From: Paractinoplanes pyxinae
GTDB taxonomy: Bacteria > Actinomycetota > Actinomycetes > Mycobacteriales > Micromonosporaceae
Reading direction: 5' to 3'
Length of the DNA stretch: 64,000 nucleotides
Assembly (NCBI RefSeq): GCF_026626335.1
Contig: NZ_JAPNTZ010000006.1
Coordinates: 124,001 to 188,000 of the forward strand
Shown: one piece after another, positions 43,224 through 51,069 of the stretch
Layout of the letters: every line of letters starts with the position of its first letter
How positions within the stretch are numbered: position 1 is the first letter of the stretch
Notes under the pieces: generated by a model
What the model was told of the DNA's origin: nothing
Database searches by the model: none
What the model saw: only the letters and a program-made list of their open reading frames with translations
Position numbers and translations under genes: made by a program

Positions 43224-44993
43224 ATGACCGGTCAGTTCAACCGTGTCGACGTCACCGTGCTGCCGATGGGCTGGACGAATCGCGAGACGGGCTCCTTCCC
43301 CTCCGAGGTCTCCGGAAGCTGGTCGCCGGCCCTGTCGCCGGACGGCCGGCACGCCGCGTACGTCTCCGACCGCAGCGGCCGCCCGCAGATCTGGGTGCAG
43401 CCGGTCGGCAGCGAGCTGACGTTCCTGGTCGACACGGGCGAGGCCCCGGTCGCGGGCGTGCAGTGGTCGACCGGCGGCGGCTGGCTGGCCTGCCTGGTGG
43501 CCCCGGGCGGCGCCCCCCGGCACGAGATCTGGCTGGTGCGGCCGGACGGTTCCGAGCTGCACCAGATCGCCGGCTTCGGCGACGGCACGGCCGACAACAT
43601 GCGCTGGCTGCCGGGCCGGTCGCTGCTGGCCTTCACCGAGAACCTGAACACGGCCCTGCTGGTCGACCCGGTCTCGGGCGAGCGCTCGGTGGTGGCCCGG
43701 GGCGAGCTGATCTCGCTGCTCGACGTCGCACCGGGCCGCGACCGGGCACTGCTGCGGATCGGGCCACGCGGCGACCGGCACATCGTGGTGCGCGACCTGC
43801 TGACCGGCGTCGACGAGTTCGTCACGGCGGGCGAGCAGGCGGTCTTCGGGCCGGACGGCGAGACGGTGTACGCCCGCAGCGAGTCGGGCGAGCTGCCGGT
43901 GCTCATCCGGGTGGCCAAGGGCGGCGTGGAGGTGCTGGCGGCGTCCGAGACCGATGAGGTCGAGACGTTCACGATCACCGCCGACGGGCGTACGGCCGCG
44001 GTGTTGTGGAACGTGCGGGGCGGGCTGTCCGAGCTCTCCCTGCTCGACCTCGACTCGGGCGGACGGCGTTCGCTCAGCCCGCTGCCGGGCTCGGTGATCA
44101 GCGGGCCGGCCTGGTGCTTCGACGGGTCCACGCTGGCCTTCACGGCCGAGGGGCCGGGCCAGCCGCACGGCGTGTGGGTGTCGACGGCCGGCGGGATCGA
44201 GGCGGTCTCGGCCGAGCCGGCGGCCCCGAACGCCGTACGGCCCACGCTCGAGACGTTCGCCGCGCACGACGGGCTGACGGTGACCGGCTGGCTGTTCCGC
44301 CCGGCCGGCGAGGGGCCACACCCGACGGTGCTGTGGTTCCACGGCGGGCCCGAGGCGCAAGAGCGGCCGGGGCACGGCCCGCTCTTCCAGTCACTGACCG
44401 ACCGGGGCATCGCCGTCTTCGCGCCCAACGTGCGGGGGTCGTCGGGCTTCGGGCGCAGCTTCGTCAACGCCGACAACCTCGGGCTGCGCTACGCCGCGAT
44501 CGAGGACGTGCGTTCCTGCGCGCGCTATCTCAGTGAGTCGGGCGTCGCCTCCACGATGGGGATCATGGGCCGCTCGTACGGCGGTTATCTGACCCTGGCC
44601 GCACTGACGACCTTCCCCGACCTGTTCGCGGTGGGCATCGACGTGTGCGGCATGAGCAACTTCGCCACGTTCTACGAGCACACCGAGCCGTGGATCGCGG
44701 CCGCCGCCGTCTCGAAGTACGGCGACCCGGTGGCCGACCGCGAGCTGCTGGCCGACCTGTCGCCGATCACCCGCATCGACCGGCTGCGGACGCCGCTGAT
44801 GATCGTCCACGGCGAGAACGACAGCAACGTACCGGTGATCGAGGCCGAGCAGGTGGTGGCCGCCCTCTCGGCGCGCGGGGTTCCGCACCGCTACCTGCTT
44901 TTCCCGGGCGAGGGCCACGAACTGCTGCACCGCACCTCGCGGGCGGACTACCTGCGCGAGACGGTCGACTGGCTCACGACGTACCTGTCGTAA
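43224..44993 (+). CDS. S9-family serine peptidase (prolyl oligopeptidase / acylaminoacyl peptidase type)
   Basis: A 589-residue cytoplasmic peptidase. Residues 1-330 form a beta-propeller with WD-like TolB repeats (SPALSPDGRHAAYVSDRSG). The C-terminal alpha/beta-hydrolase domain carries Ser451 (MGRSYGGYLTL), Asp533 (HGENDSNVP) and His565 (GEGHELLH). GGGAGG lies before ATG 43224, 19 bases after the amidotransferase stop. By position it replaces the M42 hydrolase found in the related proteobacterial trio, perhaps degrading or trimming the peptide made by the two upstream enzymes. Confidence 0.93.
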   Translation: MTGQFNRVDVTVLPMGWTNRETGSFPSEVSGSWSPALSPDGRHAAYVSDRSGRPQIWVQPVGSELTFLVDTGEAPVAGVQWSTGGGWLACLVAPGGAPRHEIWLVRPDGSELHQIAGFGDGTADNMRWLPGRSLLAFTENLNTALLVDPVSGERSVVARGELISLLDVAPGRDRALLRIGPRGDRHIVVRDLLTGVDEFVTAGEQAVFGPDGETVYARSESGELPVLIRVAKGGVEVLAASETDEVETFTITADGRTAAVLWNVRGGLSELSLLDLDSGGRRSLSPLPGSVISGPAWCFDGSTLAFTAEGPGQPHGVWVSTAGGIEAVSAEPAAPNAVRPTLETFAAHDGLTVTGWLFRPAGEGPHPTVLWFHGGPEAQERPGHGPLFQSLTDRGIAVFAPNVRGSSGFGRSFVNADNLGLRYAAIEDVRSCARYLSESGVASTMGIMGRSYGGYLTLAALTTFPDLFAVGIDVCGMSNFATFYEHTEPWIAAAAVSKYGDPVADRELLADLSPITRIDRLRTPLMIVHGENDSNVPVIEAEQVVAALSARGVPHRYLLFPGEGHELLHRTSRADYLRETVDWLTTYLS

Positions 44994-44996
44994 AAA

Positions 44997-45046
44997 GAAG
45001 CGCCGGCCACCGCTGCGGTCCCCTCCCGCTGCGGCGCCGGCGCTTC
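44997..45046. terminator. Bidirectional terminator between peptidase and GH64 genes
   Basis: An 11-bp stem (44997-45007 with 45036-45046). Leftward transcripts read the stem followed by CTTTTTA, a classical intrinsic terminator; rightward ones end in CCGTCTTTG. Confidence 0.75.
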
Positions 45047-45060
45047 CGTCTTTGACGACC

Positions 45061-46722
45061 TCAGAAGGCCGAGAGCGTGATCCCCGCCTGGCGCGGGTCG
45101 CCGCTGTGCACCAGCGACTCCTGGTTCTGCACGTCGTCGAAGGCGAACGCGTACGCCTTCCCGTCCAGCATGTTGTCGTGGATGACCTTGGCGTACAGGT
45201 TGCTCGGGTTGCCCTGATAGAAGTCGGCCGCCGTGCCGCTGGGCTGGGTGTCGAGCCGGCCCAGGGTCGTCCGGGTCAGCGCCGCGCACAGCGTCCGGGC
45301 GATCGGCCCGACCACCAGGTCGTTCGGCGCGCCGAGGGCACCGTCGCAGCCCCACACGTTCGCCGTGGACGGCTTGGTGAAGGAGGCGACCGTCTTACCC
45401 GTGCTGTCGGTGAAGTTCATGACGTTGCCCGACGTGCGACCCACGAACTTGGTGTCCGGCCGGTCGGTGAACGGAACAACAGTCAAATTCTTTCCCGTGT
45501 ACGCGTTCCAGGCACCCGTGATGTACGAGTCCAGGTAGGTCGGGCTCATGAGCCCCGCGTCGGCCGCCTTGCCCGGCGCCAGCACGCGCAGCACGGTGCC
45601 GTCGCCCCGGGTGATCACGCTCTTGGCGAAGTCGGGCGACGCCTTGACCGTGTTGATGACCCGCTGCCGGCCGCCCGCCTTGACCTCACCGGTCTTCGAG
45701 GTGCGCCCGTCACCACCGGTCACGCTGACCACGTGCGGCACCGCGAACATGTCCACCTGCGAGCTGTTCAGCCACAGGCCGGAGTCGTTGAGCGTGAACT
45801 CGCTCCAGTCGAACAGGATGTCGCGGTTGGGGTCGCCGCCCGCCCACGGGGCCGGCTGCACCAGGCCGTCGGTGGTGAGCCGGAAGTCCAGCTTCTGGCC
45901 GAACGACATGTAGAGGCGGCCCGAGAGGTTCTTGGGCAGCTTCAGCGTGGTGGTCGCGCCGTTGCCCGGGCCGGCGATGGAGACGTCCGGGGCCGGCGCC
46001 GGGACGGGCGCGCCGCCGGTCCACGGGGTGAAGGCGCCGGCCGCGTTGACGTAGCCGAGCTTGCCGGTCGTCAGGTTGGTGCCGAGCACGTACAGGAAGA
46101 CGTTGTCGGTCCGCCCGGTCTCGTTCTTGACCGCGACCGGGAGCGTGCTGCCCGCCGGCGGCACAGGTTGGGGGGCGTCTGGCGCCTTCGTCGTCGGCGC
46201 GGTCGTCGGCGCCTTCGTCGTCGGCGCGGTCGTCGGCGCCTTTGTGGTCGGCGCGGTCGTCGGCGCCTCTGTGGTCGGAGCCGTGGTCGGCGCGACAGTG
46301 GGCGCCGTCGTCGTCGGGGCCGTCGTCGCGCCGCCCTCGCAGGCCACGCCGTTGAGCTTGCAGCCGGCCGGCTTGCCGCCCGAGCCCACGAAGCCGAAGG
46401 TCACGCTGCCGCCGACCGGGACACTGCCGTTCCAGCCCCGGTTGGTGAAGGTGCGGTGGTTGCCCGAGGTGACCAGGTCGGCGTCCCAGTAGCTGCCGAT
46501 CGCGCCGCCCGCCGGCAGATCGAACTCGACCTTCCAGGACGACATCGCGGCGGCGCCGGTGTTCTTGATCGTCACCTCGCTCTGCCAGCCCGAGCCCCAG
46601 TCGGAGACGGTGCGCAGCGAGGCGGTCGGCGCGGCGGCCGAAGCCGGCAGGGCAACCCAGGTGGTGACCCCGACCACCGCCGCGACCACGGCGGACAGGA
46701 TGAACTTTCGTTGGCGACGCAT
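45061..46722 (-). CDS. Secreted GH64 beta-1,3-glucanase with CBM2
   Basis: A 553-residue secreted enzyme expected to release laminari-oligosaccharides (GH64 enzymes characteristically produce laminaripentaose). Signal peptide 1-29 (ending LPASAAA), CBM2 at about 34-128 with paired cysteines (Cys121, Cys128) and surface tryptophans, a linker at 130-190 made of KAPTTAPTT nonapeptides (27-bp DNA repeats), and the GH64 domain 194-553 (LPVAVKNETGRTDNVFLYVL, LYMSFGQKLDFRL). ATG 46722 starts the signal peptide. Tandem 11-bp repeats 50 bases upstream may control it. Together with the GH87 genes it points to a fungal-wall-degrading lifestyle. Confidence 0.92.
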   Translation of the reverse strand: MRRQRKFILSAVVAAVVGVTTWVALPASAAAPTASLRTVSDWGSGWQSEVTIKNTGAAAMSSWKVEFDLPAGGAIGSYWDADLVTSGNHRTFTNRGWNGSVPVGGSVTFGFVGSGGKPAGCKLNGVACEGGATTAPTTTAPTVAPTTAPTTEAPTTAPTTKAPTTAPTTKAPTTAPTTKAPDAPQPVPPAGSTLPVAVKNETGRTDNVFLYVLGTNLTTGKLGYVNAAGAFTPWTGGAPVPAPAPDVSIAGPGNGATTTLKLPKNLSGRLYMSFGQKLDFRLTTDGLVQPAPWAGGDPNRDILFDWSEFTLNDSGLWLNSSQVDMFAVPHVVSVTGGDGRTSKTGEVKAGGRQRVINTVKASPDFAKSVITRGDGTVLRVLAPGKAADAGLMSPTYLDSYITGAWNAYTGKNLTVVPFTDRPDTKFVGRTSGNVMNFTDSTGKTVASFTKPSTANVWGCDGALGAPNDLVVGPIARTLCAALTRTTLGRLDTQPSGTAADFYQGNPSNLYAKVIHDNMLDGKAYAFAFDDVQNQESLVHSGDPRQAGITLSAF

Positions 46723-46771
46723 GGGCCCCATCTTGGGAAGCCGCCCGCCGATCCACCCCATCCATGTTGAT

Positions 46772-46792
46772 CTTTAAGGTCACTTTAAGGTC
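46772..46792 (-). promoter_or_regulatory. Tandem 11-bp direct repeat upstream of GH64 gene
   Basis: CTTTAAGGTC occurs exactly twice, at 46772-46781 and 46783-46792, an 11-base period (one helical turn), 50 bases before the gene start. Winged-helix response regulators of the OmpR/PhoP type bind such direct repeats. Confidence 0.45.
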
Positions 46793-46848
46793 GTATTGCC
46801 CCTATGCCCCGGCCGCCCTGCCCGGCGTTCCCTCTTTGATTACGCCCG

Positions 46849-47100
46849 TCAGCTCAGTTCTTTGATCTGCGCCTCGATGCGCTCGCGGCGCTGCTCGAGG
46901 GTGTCGATCACCGCTTCGGTCTCGGCCAGGCCGGTCAGCTCGGTGGCGATCTCTTCCGGCTCCTGCAGTCCGATCGAGGTGTCGCTGTCCTGCCCGCGAC
47001 GGGCAGTGACGTCGCCGGCCACCCGGCGCATCTCGGCCAGCTCCTCCTCGACGTCCTTGAGTTCCTGGCGCAGCTGGTCAGCCGTCTTGTCACTGGTCAT
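46849..47100 (-). CDS. Small coiled-coil protein
   Basis: An 83-residue acidic protein that is almost entirely predicted coiled coil (MTSDKTADQLRQELKDVEEE, LAETEAVIDTLEQRRERIEA), with a short Gly/Gln break near 40. ATG 47100 has AGGATGG six bases upstream; an in-frame ATG at 47109 has no spacing for a ribosome site. Homologous small proteins are widespread in actinobacteria without known function. It is 23 bases downstream of the SRPBCC gene on the same strand. Confidence 0.75.
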   Translation of the reverse strand: MTSDKTADQLRQELKDVEEELAEMRRVAGDVTARRGQDSDTSIGLQEPEEIATELTGLAETEAVIDTLEQRRERIEAQIKELS

Positions 47101-47123
47101 GACGGCCATCCTAGGGCGCGGCG

Positions 47124-47609
47124 TCAGGACTCGCGCAGGGACTCGAAGTACGCCTTCATCGACGGGTAGTAGTCGTTGAAGTCGGGCAGCGGCTCACCCG
47201 CGCGGGCGGCGACCAGGTTGTCGAGGTAGTACTCCCAGCCGGGCCCGACCTCGCCCACACCCTCGGTGCTGGTCAGGTGGTGCACGAAGCGCAGCTCGGT
47301 GACGCCGCCGGCCTCGGTGAGCAGCAGTTCCATGTGCCAGGCGCCGGCCTCGTCGACGGTAGAAAGAGCCAGCCGGTGCGGGGGCTCACAGACGTCGATC
47401 CGCGCCTCCATCCAGGGGTTCGTTTCCTCGTACGCCATCTGGACCTTGATGGTGCGGCCGGGCCCCGCCTCGCCGGTCCACTGCCCGAACCACCGCGCGG
47501 TGCGGCTCGACTCGGTGACGCTGGCCCAGACGTCGTCGATGCCGGCCCGGAACGTGCGGGTCAGGATCAGGTCGTTGCCCTCGAGCCGGCCGGTGGGTGG
47601 GTTCGTCAT
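47124..47609 (-). CDS. SRPBCC-family (AHSA1-like) protein
   Basis: A 161-residue START/AHSA1-type helix-grip protein. Visible hallmarks: LTRTFRAGIDDVWASVTESS (14-33), ARWFGQWTGEAGPG, and the C-terminal GWEYYLDNLVAARAGEPLPD typical of this group. ATG 47609 overlaps the stop of the upstream ArsR gene (ATGA), a very common ArsR-SRPBCC operon in actinobacteria. Ligand unknown; expression should follow ArsR control. Confidence 0.92.
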   Translation of the reverse strand: MTNPPTGRLEGNDLILTRTFRAGIDDVWASVTESSRTARWFGQWTGEAGPGRTIKVQMAYEETNPWMEARIDVCEPPHRLALSTVDEAGAWHMELLLTEAGGVTELRFVHHLTSTEGVGEVGPGWEYYLDNLVAARAGEPLPDFNDYYPSMKAYFESLRES

Positions 47610-48007
47610 GCCGTCCTCTCCTCTCGCTGGGGTGCTGCTCTTTCGTCGGGCTCGGGTGCTGCTCTCTTTTCGCGGCGTGTCCGGTAGACCTCGGTTTCGA
47701 GCGCGTCGAGCCGCCGGCCCCACACCTCGGCGGCAGAGTCAGGAAAACCGGCCAGCCAGCGTTTGACCTCGGCCAGCGGAGCTGGATCGAGCCGATAGAC
47801 CCGCTCACGCCCCTCGGCCTTGTCGCTGACCAGCCCGCACTCGCGCAGCACCCGCAGGTGCCGGCTGACCGCGGGCCGGCTGATCGGGAAACGCCCGGCG
47901 ATCACCCGCGCCGGCAGCGGCCCGCCGCGCAACACCTCGAGAATCTGCCGCCGAACCGGATCGGCGAGGGCCGCCACGACGTCGTCCACCCCAAAAGCGT
48001 AACCCAT
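47606..48007 (-). CDS. ArsR-family winged-helix regulator
   Basis: A 133-residue regulator beginning at ATG 48007. The winged helix covers about 10-85: LADPVRRQILEVLRGG, then ISRPAVSRHLRVLRECGLVS and KAEGRERVYRLDPAPLAEV. No metal-binding cysteine cluster, so it belongs to the non-metal ArsR type paired with SRPBCC proteins. The start codon lies in the centre of a perfect 10-bp-arm dyad, giving evident autoregulation and probable control of the divergent PEP-mutase-like gene. Confidence 0.94.
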   Translation of the reverse strand: MGYAFGVDDVVAALADPVRRQILEVLRGGPLPARVIAGRFPISRPAVSRHLRVLRECGLVSDKAEGRERVYRLDPAPLAEVKRWLAGFPDSAAEVWGRRLDALETEVYRTRREKRAAPEPDERAAPQREERTA

Positions 48008-48018
48008 CGGTTACGCTT
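47995..48018. promoter_or_regulatory. Dyad AAGCGTAACC-catc-GGTTACGCTT, ArsR operator
   Basis: Perfect 10-base arms and a 4-base centre covering the arsR start codon (48005-48007). The right arm contains TACGCT (48012-48017), a -10 seven bases before the ATG of the divergent gene, so occupancy would shut both directions. Confidence 0.7.
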
Positions 48019-48024
48019 CTGGCC

Positions 48025-48807
48025 ATGAGAGATCGCTTCCACGCGCTGCACGAGAGCGGAACCTTCCTGCTGCCTAACCCGTGGGACGTCGGCTCGGCCC
48101 GCGTGCTCGAATCACTGGGGTTCCAGGCCCTGGCCACTACGTCGTCCGGCCTGGCCGCGAGCCTGGGCAAACGCGACCAGCAGGTCACCCGGGCCGAGCT
48201 GGTCGCCCACGTGGCCGCCGTGACCGCCGCCGTCACCGTCCCGCTCAACGTCGACGCCGAACGCTGCTTCGCCGACGCCCCCGACGGCATCGCCGAGACG
48301 ATCGACCTGCTGGCCGAGGCGGGCGCGGCCGGCCTCTCCATCGAGGACTACGACCCCGCCACCGCCCGCATCGAATCCCTGGAATCAGGAATCGAACGCG
48401 TGGCCGCGGCCGCCGAGGCCTGCGCCCGCCACAACATCGTGCTGACCGCCCGAGCCGAAAACCACCTTTACGGGTACGACGATCTGGACGACACCATCGA
48501 GCGTCTGCGCGCCTACCGGGCCGCCGGCGCCGACGTCGTCTACGCCCCCGGCCTGCACACCCCGGACGACATCGGCCGCGTCGTCACCGAGGTTGCCTGC
48601 CCGGTCAACGTCCTGGCCACGGCCGACACCCCACCCGTGGCCGAACTGGCCACCCTCGGCGTGCGCCGGGTCTCCACCGGCGGCGCCCTGGCCTGGGCCG
48701 CCTACGGAGCCCTGCGGGACGCTGCCCGCGAACTTCTCGACGCCGGCACCACGACGTTCCGGGGCCGCGCGCTGACGTCCGACGAGATCGCGCGAGCGCT
48801 CGACTGA
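48025..48807 (+). CDS. Isocitrate lyase/PEP mutase-family protein
   Basis: A 260-residue TIM-barrel enzyme of the isocitrate-lyase/phosphoenolpyruvate-mutase superfamily. Seen: NPWDVGSARVLESLGFQALA (16-35), the metal-binding acidic stretch NVDAERCFADAP near 74 and LSIEDYDPATARI near 103. It probably cleaves or rearranges a 2-oxo or methylated dicarboxylic acid (carboxyphosphonate, oxaloacetate or 2-methylisocitrate-like), but residues fixing specificity are not assignable here. It starts seven bases after a -10, so is leaderless. Confidence 0.9.
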   Translation: MRDRFHALHESGTFLLPNPWDVGSARVLESLGFQALATTSSGLAASLGKRDQQVTRAELVAHVAAVTAAVTVPLNVDAERCFADAPDGIAETIDLLAEAGAAGLSIEDYDPATARIESLESGIERVAAAAEACARHNIVLTARAENHLYGYDDLDDTIERLRAYRAAGADVVYAPGLHTPDDIGRVVTEVACPVNVLATADTPPVAELATLGVRRVSTGGALAWAAYGALRDAARELLDAGTTTFRGRALTSDEIARALD

Positions 48808-48880
48808 CCCTGATCGGGCGAATTGTCGATGCATCGGGGACATCCGACGGACAAATCAGCATTCGGCCGGATCGCCTCGC

Positions 48881-48886
48881 TAGGGT
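48881..48886 (+). promoter_or_regulatory. -10 element (TAGGGT) before the beta-helix gene
   Basis: TAGGGT lies 26 bases before ATG 48913, with the ribosome site AGGAGGG between them. Confidence 0.35.
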
Positions 48887-48912
48887 CCCCCGCAAACCTA
48901 GGAGGGCACGAC

Positions 48913-50055
48913 ATGACGAGGTCCGTCGCGATCACGGGAATCGCCACGCTGGCGGCACTGGCGGCCGGTGGCGGTGTCAGCTACGCCGCACCACGCCACG
49001 ACACCGCGTGCGCGGTGCCGGCCCGGTACGCCACGATCCAGTCCGCGGTGAACACCACTGCCTGCACGGCGATCAAGGTCGCCCCAGGAACGTACGCGGA
49101 AAACGTCACGATCGGCCGGAGCCTCAAGCTGCACGGTGCGCGATCGGGCCAGGACGCCCGCACCCGCCGCGGCGGTGGCGAATCGGTGATCAACGGCGGC
49201 GCGCTGGCCACGATCACCATCGACGCCGACAACGTCACTGTCGACGGCTTCACGCTGAACGGTCCGCCCAGCCCCGGCACCGCGGCGCTGGTGATGCAGA
49301 CCGGCAAGAGCGGCGAGACGATTCAGAACAACGTCATCAACAACCCGGGCCGGGCCGCGTCGATCACCACCAGCCGCTCGACGTTCACTCGCAACCTGGT
49401 CAAGAACACACCGACCGCGAACGACGGCTTCCAGACCAACAGCATGCCGGTCCGCGACGTCACGATCTCCGACAACACGTTCACCGGCCCGACCCCGTCC
49501 ACCTATAACGCCGACGTGACCTTCATCGAGGGCGACCGCAACCTGACCGTGTCCGGCAACCGCAGCACAGGCACCGGCACACTGGTGGCCTTCTTCAAGA
49601 CGACCGGCGGCCGGGTCACCGGCAACACGGTGGCCGGCAAGCCCGACTCGTCGGCCGTCTACATCGGCGGCGCCAACAGCAACATCACCGTCAGCGGCAA
49701 CACCATCAGCGGCGCCGGCTCAGCCATCCGCGTCGTCAACCGCCCCAACTCCGGCGTGACCATCACCCGCAACACGCTCCGGAAGAACCAGTACGGCGTG
49801 AACGTCGGCCCCGGCGCGGTTTCCGGCACCCTGGCTGTGAACCGCAACAGCATCGCCGGTAACACCGCGTACGGCGTCTTCAACGACCCCACCTCAGGCG
49901 GCCCCGTCAACGCGACCTGCAACTGGTGGGGCAGCCTGACCGGCCCCGGCCCGGTCGGCCCCGGCCGCGGCGACAAGGTCAGCACCGCAGTCACCTACCG
50001 TCCGTGGCTCAAGCTCTCCAGCCTGATCACCGGCTGCCAGGAAGCGCGCCGCTGA
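48913..50055 (+). CDS. Secreted right-handed beta-helix protein (PbH1 repeats)
   Basis: A 380-residue secreted protein. Signal peptide 1-25 (ITGIATLAALAAGGGVSYAA). The mature part begins with a DUF1565-like segment (YATIQSAVNTTACTAIKVAP, GTYAENVTIGRSLKL) and then many parallel-beta-helix rungs recognised by repeated N-x-[IV]-x-x-N patterns (ETIQNNVINNPG, DVTISDNTFTGPTP, NITVSGNTISGAGS, GVTITRNTLRKNQYG). It ends with CNWWGSLTGPGPVGPGRGD, a capping motif common in such proteins. Probably polysaccharide-binding or -degrading; no catalytic set was identified. An AGGAGGG ribosome site precedes ATG 48913. Confidence 0.88.
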   Translation: MTRSVAITGIATLAALAAGGGVSYAAPRHDTACAVPARYATIQSAVNTTACTAIKVAPGTYAENVTIGRSLKLHGARSGQDARTRRGGGESVINGGALATITIDADNVTVDGFTLNGPPSPGTAALVMQTGKSGETIQNNVINNPGRAASITTSRSTFTRNLVKNTPTANDGFQTNSMPVRDVTISDNTFTGPTPSTYNADVTFIEGDRNLTVSGNRSTGTGTLVAFFKTTGGRVTGNTVAGKPDSSAVYIGGANSNITVSGNTISGAGSAIRVVNRPNSGVTITRNTLRKNQYGVNVGPGAVSGTLAVNRNSIAGNTAYGVFNDPTSGGPVNATCNWWGSLTGPGPVGPGRGDKVSTAVTYRPWLKLSSLITGCQEARR

Positions 50056-50069
50056 CCGTCCGCACGACT

Positions 50070-50101
50070 CGAAGGCCGGCCGCTCGCGCAGCCGGCCTTC
50101 G
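50070..50101. terminator. Bidirectional stem-loop after the beta-helix gene
   Basis: A perfect 11-bp stem (50070-50080 with 50091-50101) and 10-base loop, between the convergent beta-helix gene and the SDR remnant. Confidence 0.65.
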
Positions 50102-50119
50102 GGTGGGTCCTGTTCCGGC

Positions 50120-50575
50120 TCAGATGGCGGTGGTGCCGCCGTCGGCCACCAGTTCCAGCCCGTTGACATAACTCGAGTCGTCGGAGGCCAGGAACAGGGC
50201 GACGGTGGCGATCTCTTCGGGACGGCCCATCGCTCCCCGCGGAATGAGGGATTCGAAGGCCGACCGGGTTGCCTCGTCGAACAGTTCTTCCTGCTTGGCC
50301 GTGGCGACCTGGCCGGGGGTCAGAACGTTGACCCGGATCTTGCGGTCGCGCAGTTCGTTGAGCCAGACGCGAGCCCAGGCCTGGTGGACGGCTTTGCTCC
50401 CCGCGTACAGGCTCCAGCCGGGGAAAGCGCCGAGCGAGGCGTTGGATCCGGTCATGAGGATCGAGCCGTTGTCGTTGATCAGCGGCAGCGCCTTCTGCAC
50501 GGTGAACAGGGTCCCGCGGGCATTGAGCGAGAAGGCGCGGTGGAACTGCTCCTCGGTGATCTCGCCGAGAACGTG
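50120..50575 (-). pseudogene. SDR oxidoreductase remnant, 5' part lost
   Basis: Only the C-terminal about 150 residues of a classical 245-250-residue SDR remain. Present: the middle segment LGEITEEQFHRAFSLNARGT, catalytic Ser region ILMTGSNASLG and YAGSK (YxxxK), and the C-terminal PEEIATVALFLASDDSSYVN. Absent: the N-terminal TGxxxGIG cofactor site and NAG motif. Reading upstream, homology stops near 50575 and the frame continues as the antisense of a TetR gene. No start or ribosome site is present, so it is almost certainly not expressed as a working enzyme. Confidence 0.8.
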
Positions 50576-50579
50576 GACC

Positions 50580-51028
50580 AGCTCTGCGCCGAGGCCCAGG
50601 TCTCCAAGCGCACGGCCTACCAACACTTCACCAGCAAGGACGAACTGGTCGCCGAATACCTGCGCCGATTCGACCTCGACGTCATGCCCGGCGTGTTCGA
50701 CCGCACCGATCTCACCCCCCGCGAACGACTCCTGGCCGCCTTCGACATGCCCGCATCCACCCCCCTCTGCCCCTACATCGCGGCGGCCGTCGAACTGCAC
50801 GACCCCCACCACCCCGCATCGGAATACGCCCGCGACTACAAAACCGCCATCGCCGCCCGCCTGACGGAAACCGCCCGCGAAGCCGGCGCCACCAACCCCG
50901 ACCAACTCGGCGAACAATTGGCGCTGCTCCTGGACGGCGCTTCCGCCCGAACCCGAGTCCTCAACAGCGACGCCTTCCCCACCGCGGCGGCCATCGCCGC
51001 CGTCCTCATCGACAACGCCATCCCCTAG
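50580..51028 (+). pseudogene. TetR-family regulator remnant, 5' part lost
   Basis: About 149 residues of a TetR protein of usual length near 190. It opens in the middle of the helix-turn-helix (CAEAQVSKRTAYQHFTSKDE, the recognition helix) and continues through an intact C-terminal domain (LDVMPGVFDRTDLTPRERLL to AVLIDNAIP). The first helix and the start codon are missing. It is divergent from the SDR remnant; the pair was presumably a regulator and its target, now joined head to head with the intervening promoter deleted. Confidence 0.8.
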
Positions 51029-51069
51029 CCCGCGCTGTTCTGCGGCGCGTGTTGCTGCGCCATTCCAGC

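Noticed and set aside
50120..50917. Intact 265-residue SDR on the minus strand
   Set aside because: The first about 110 residues are antisense of the TetR remnant and lack a cofactor-binding motif.
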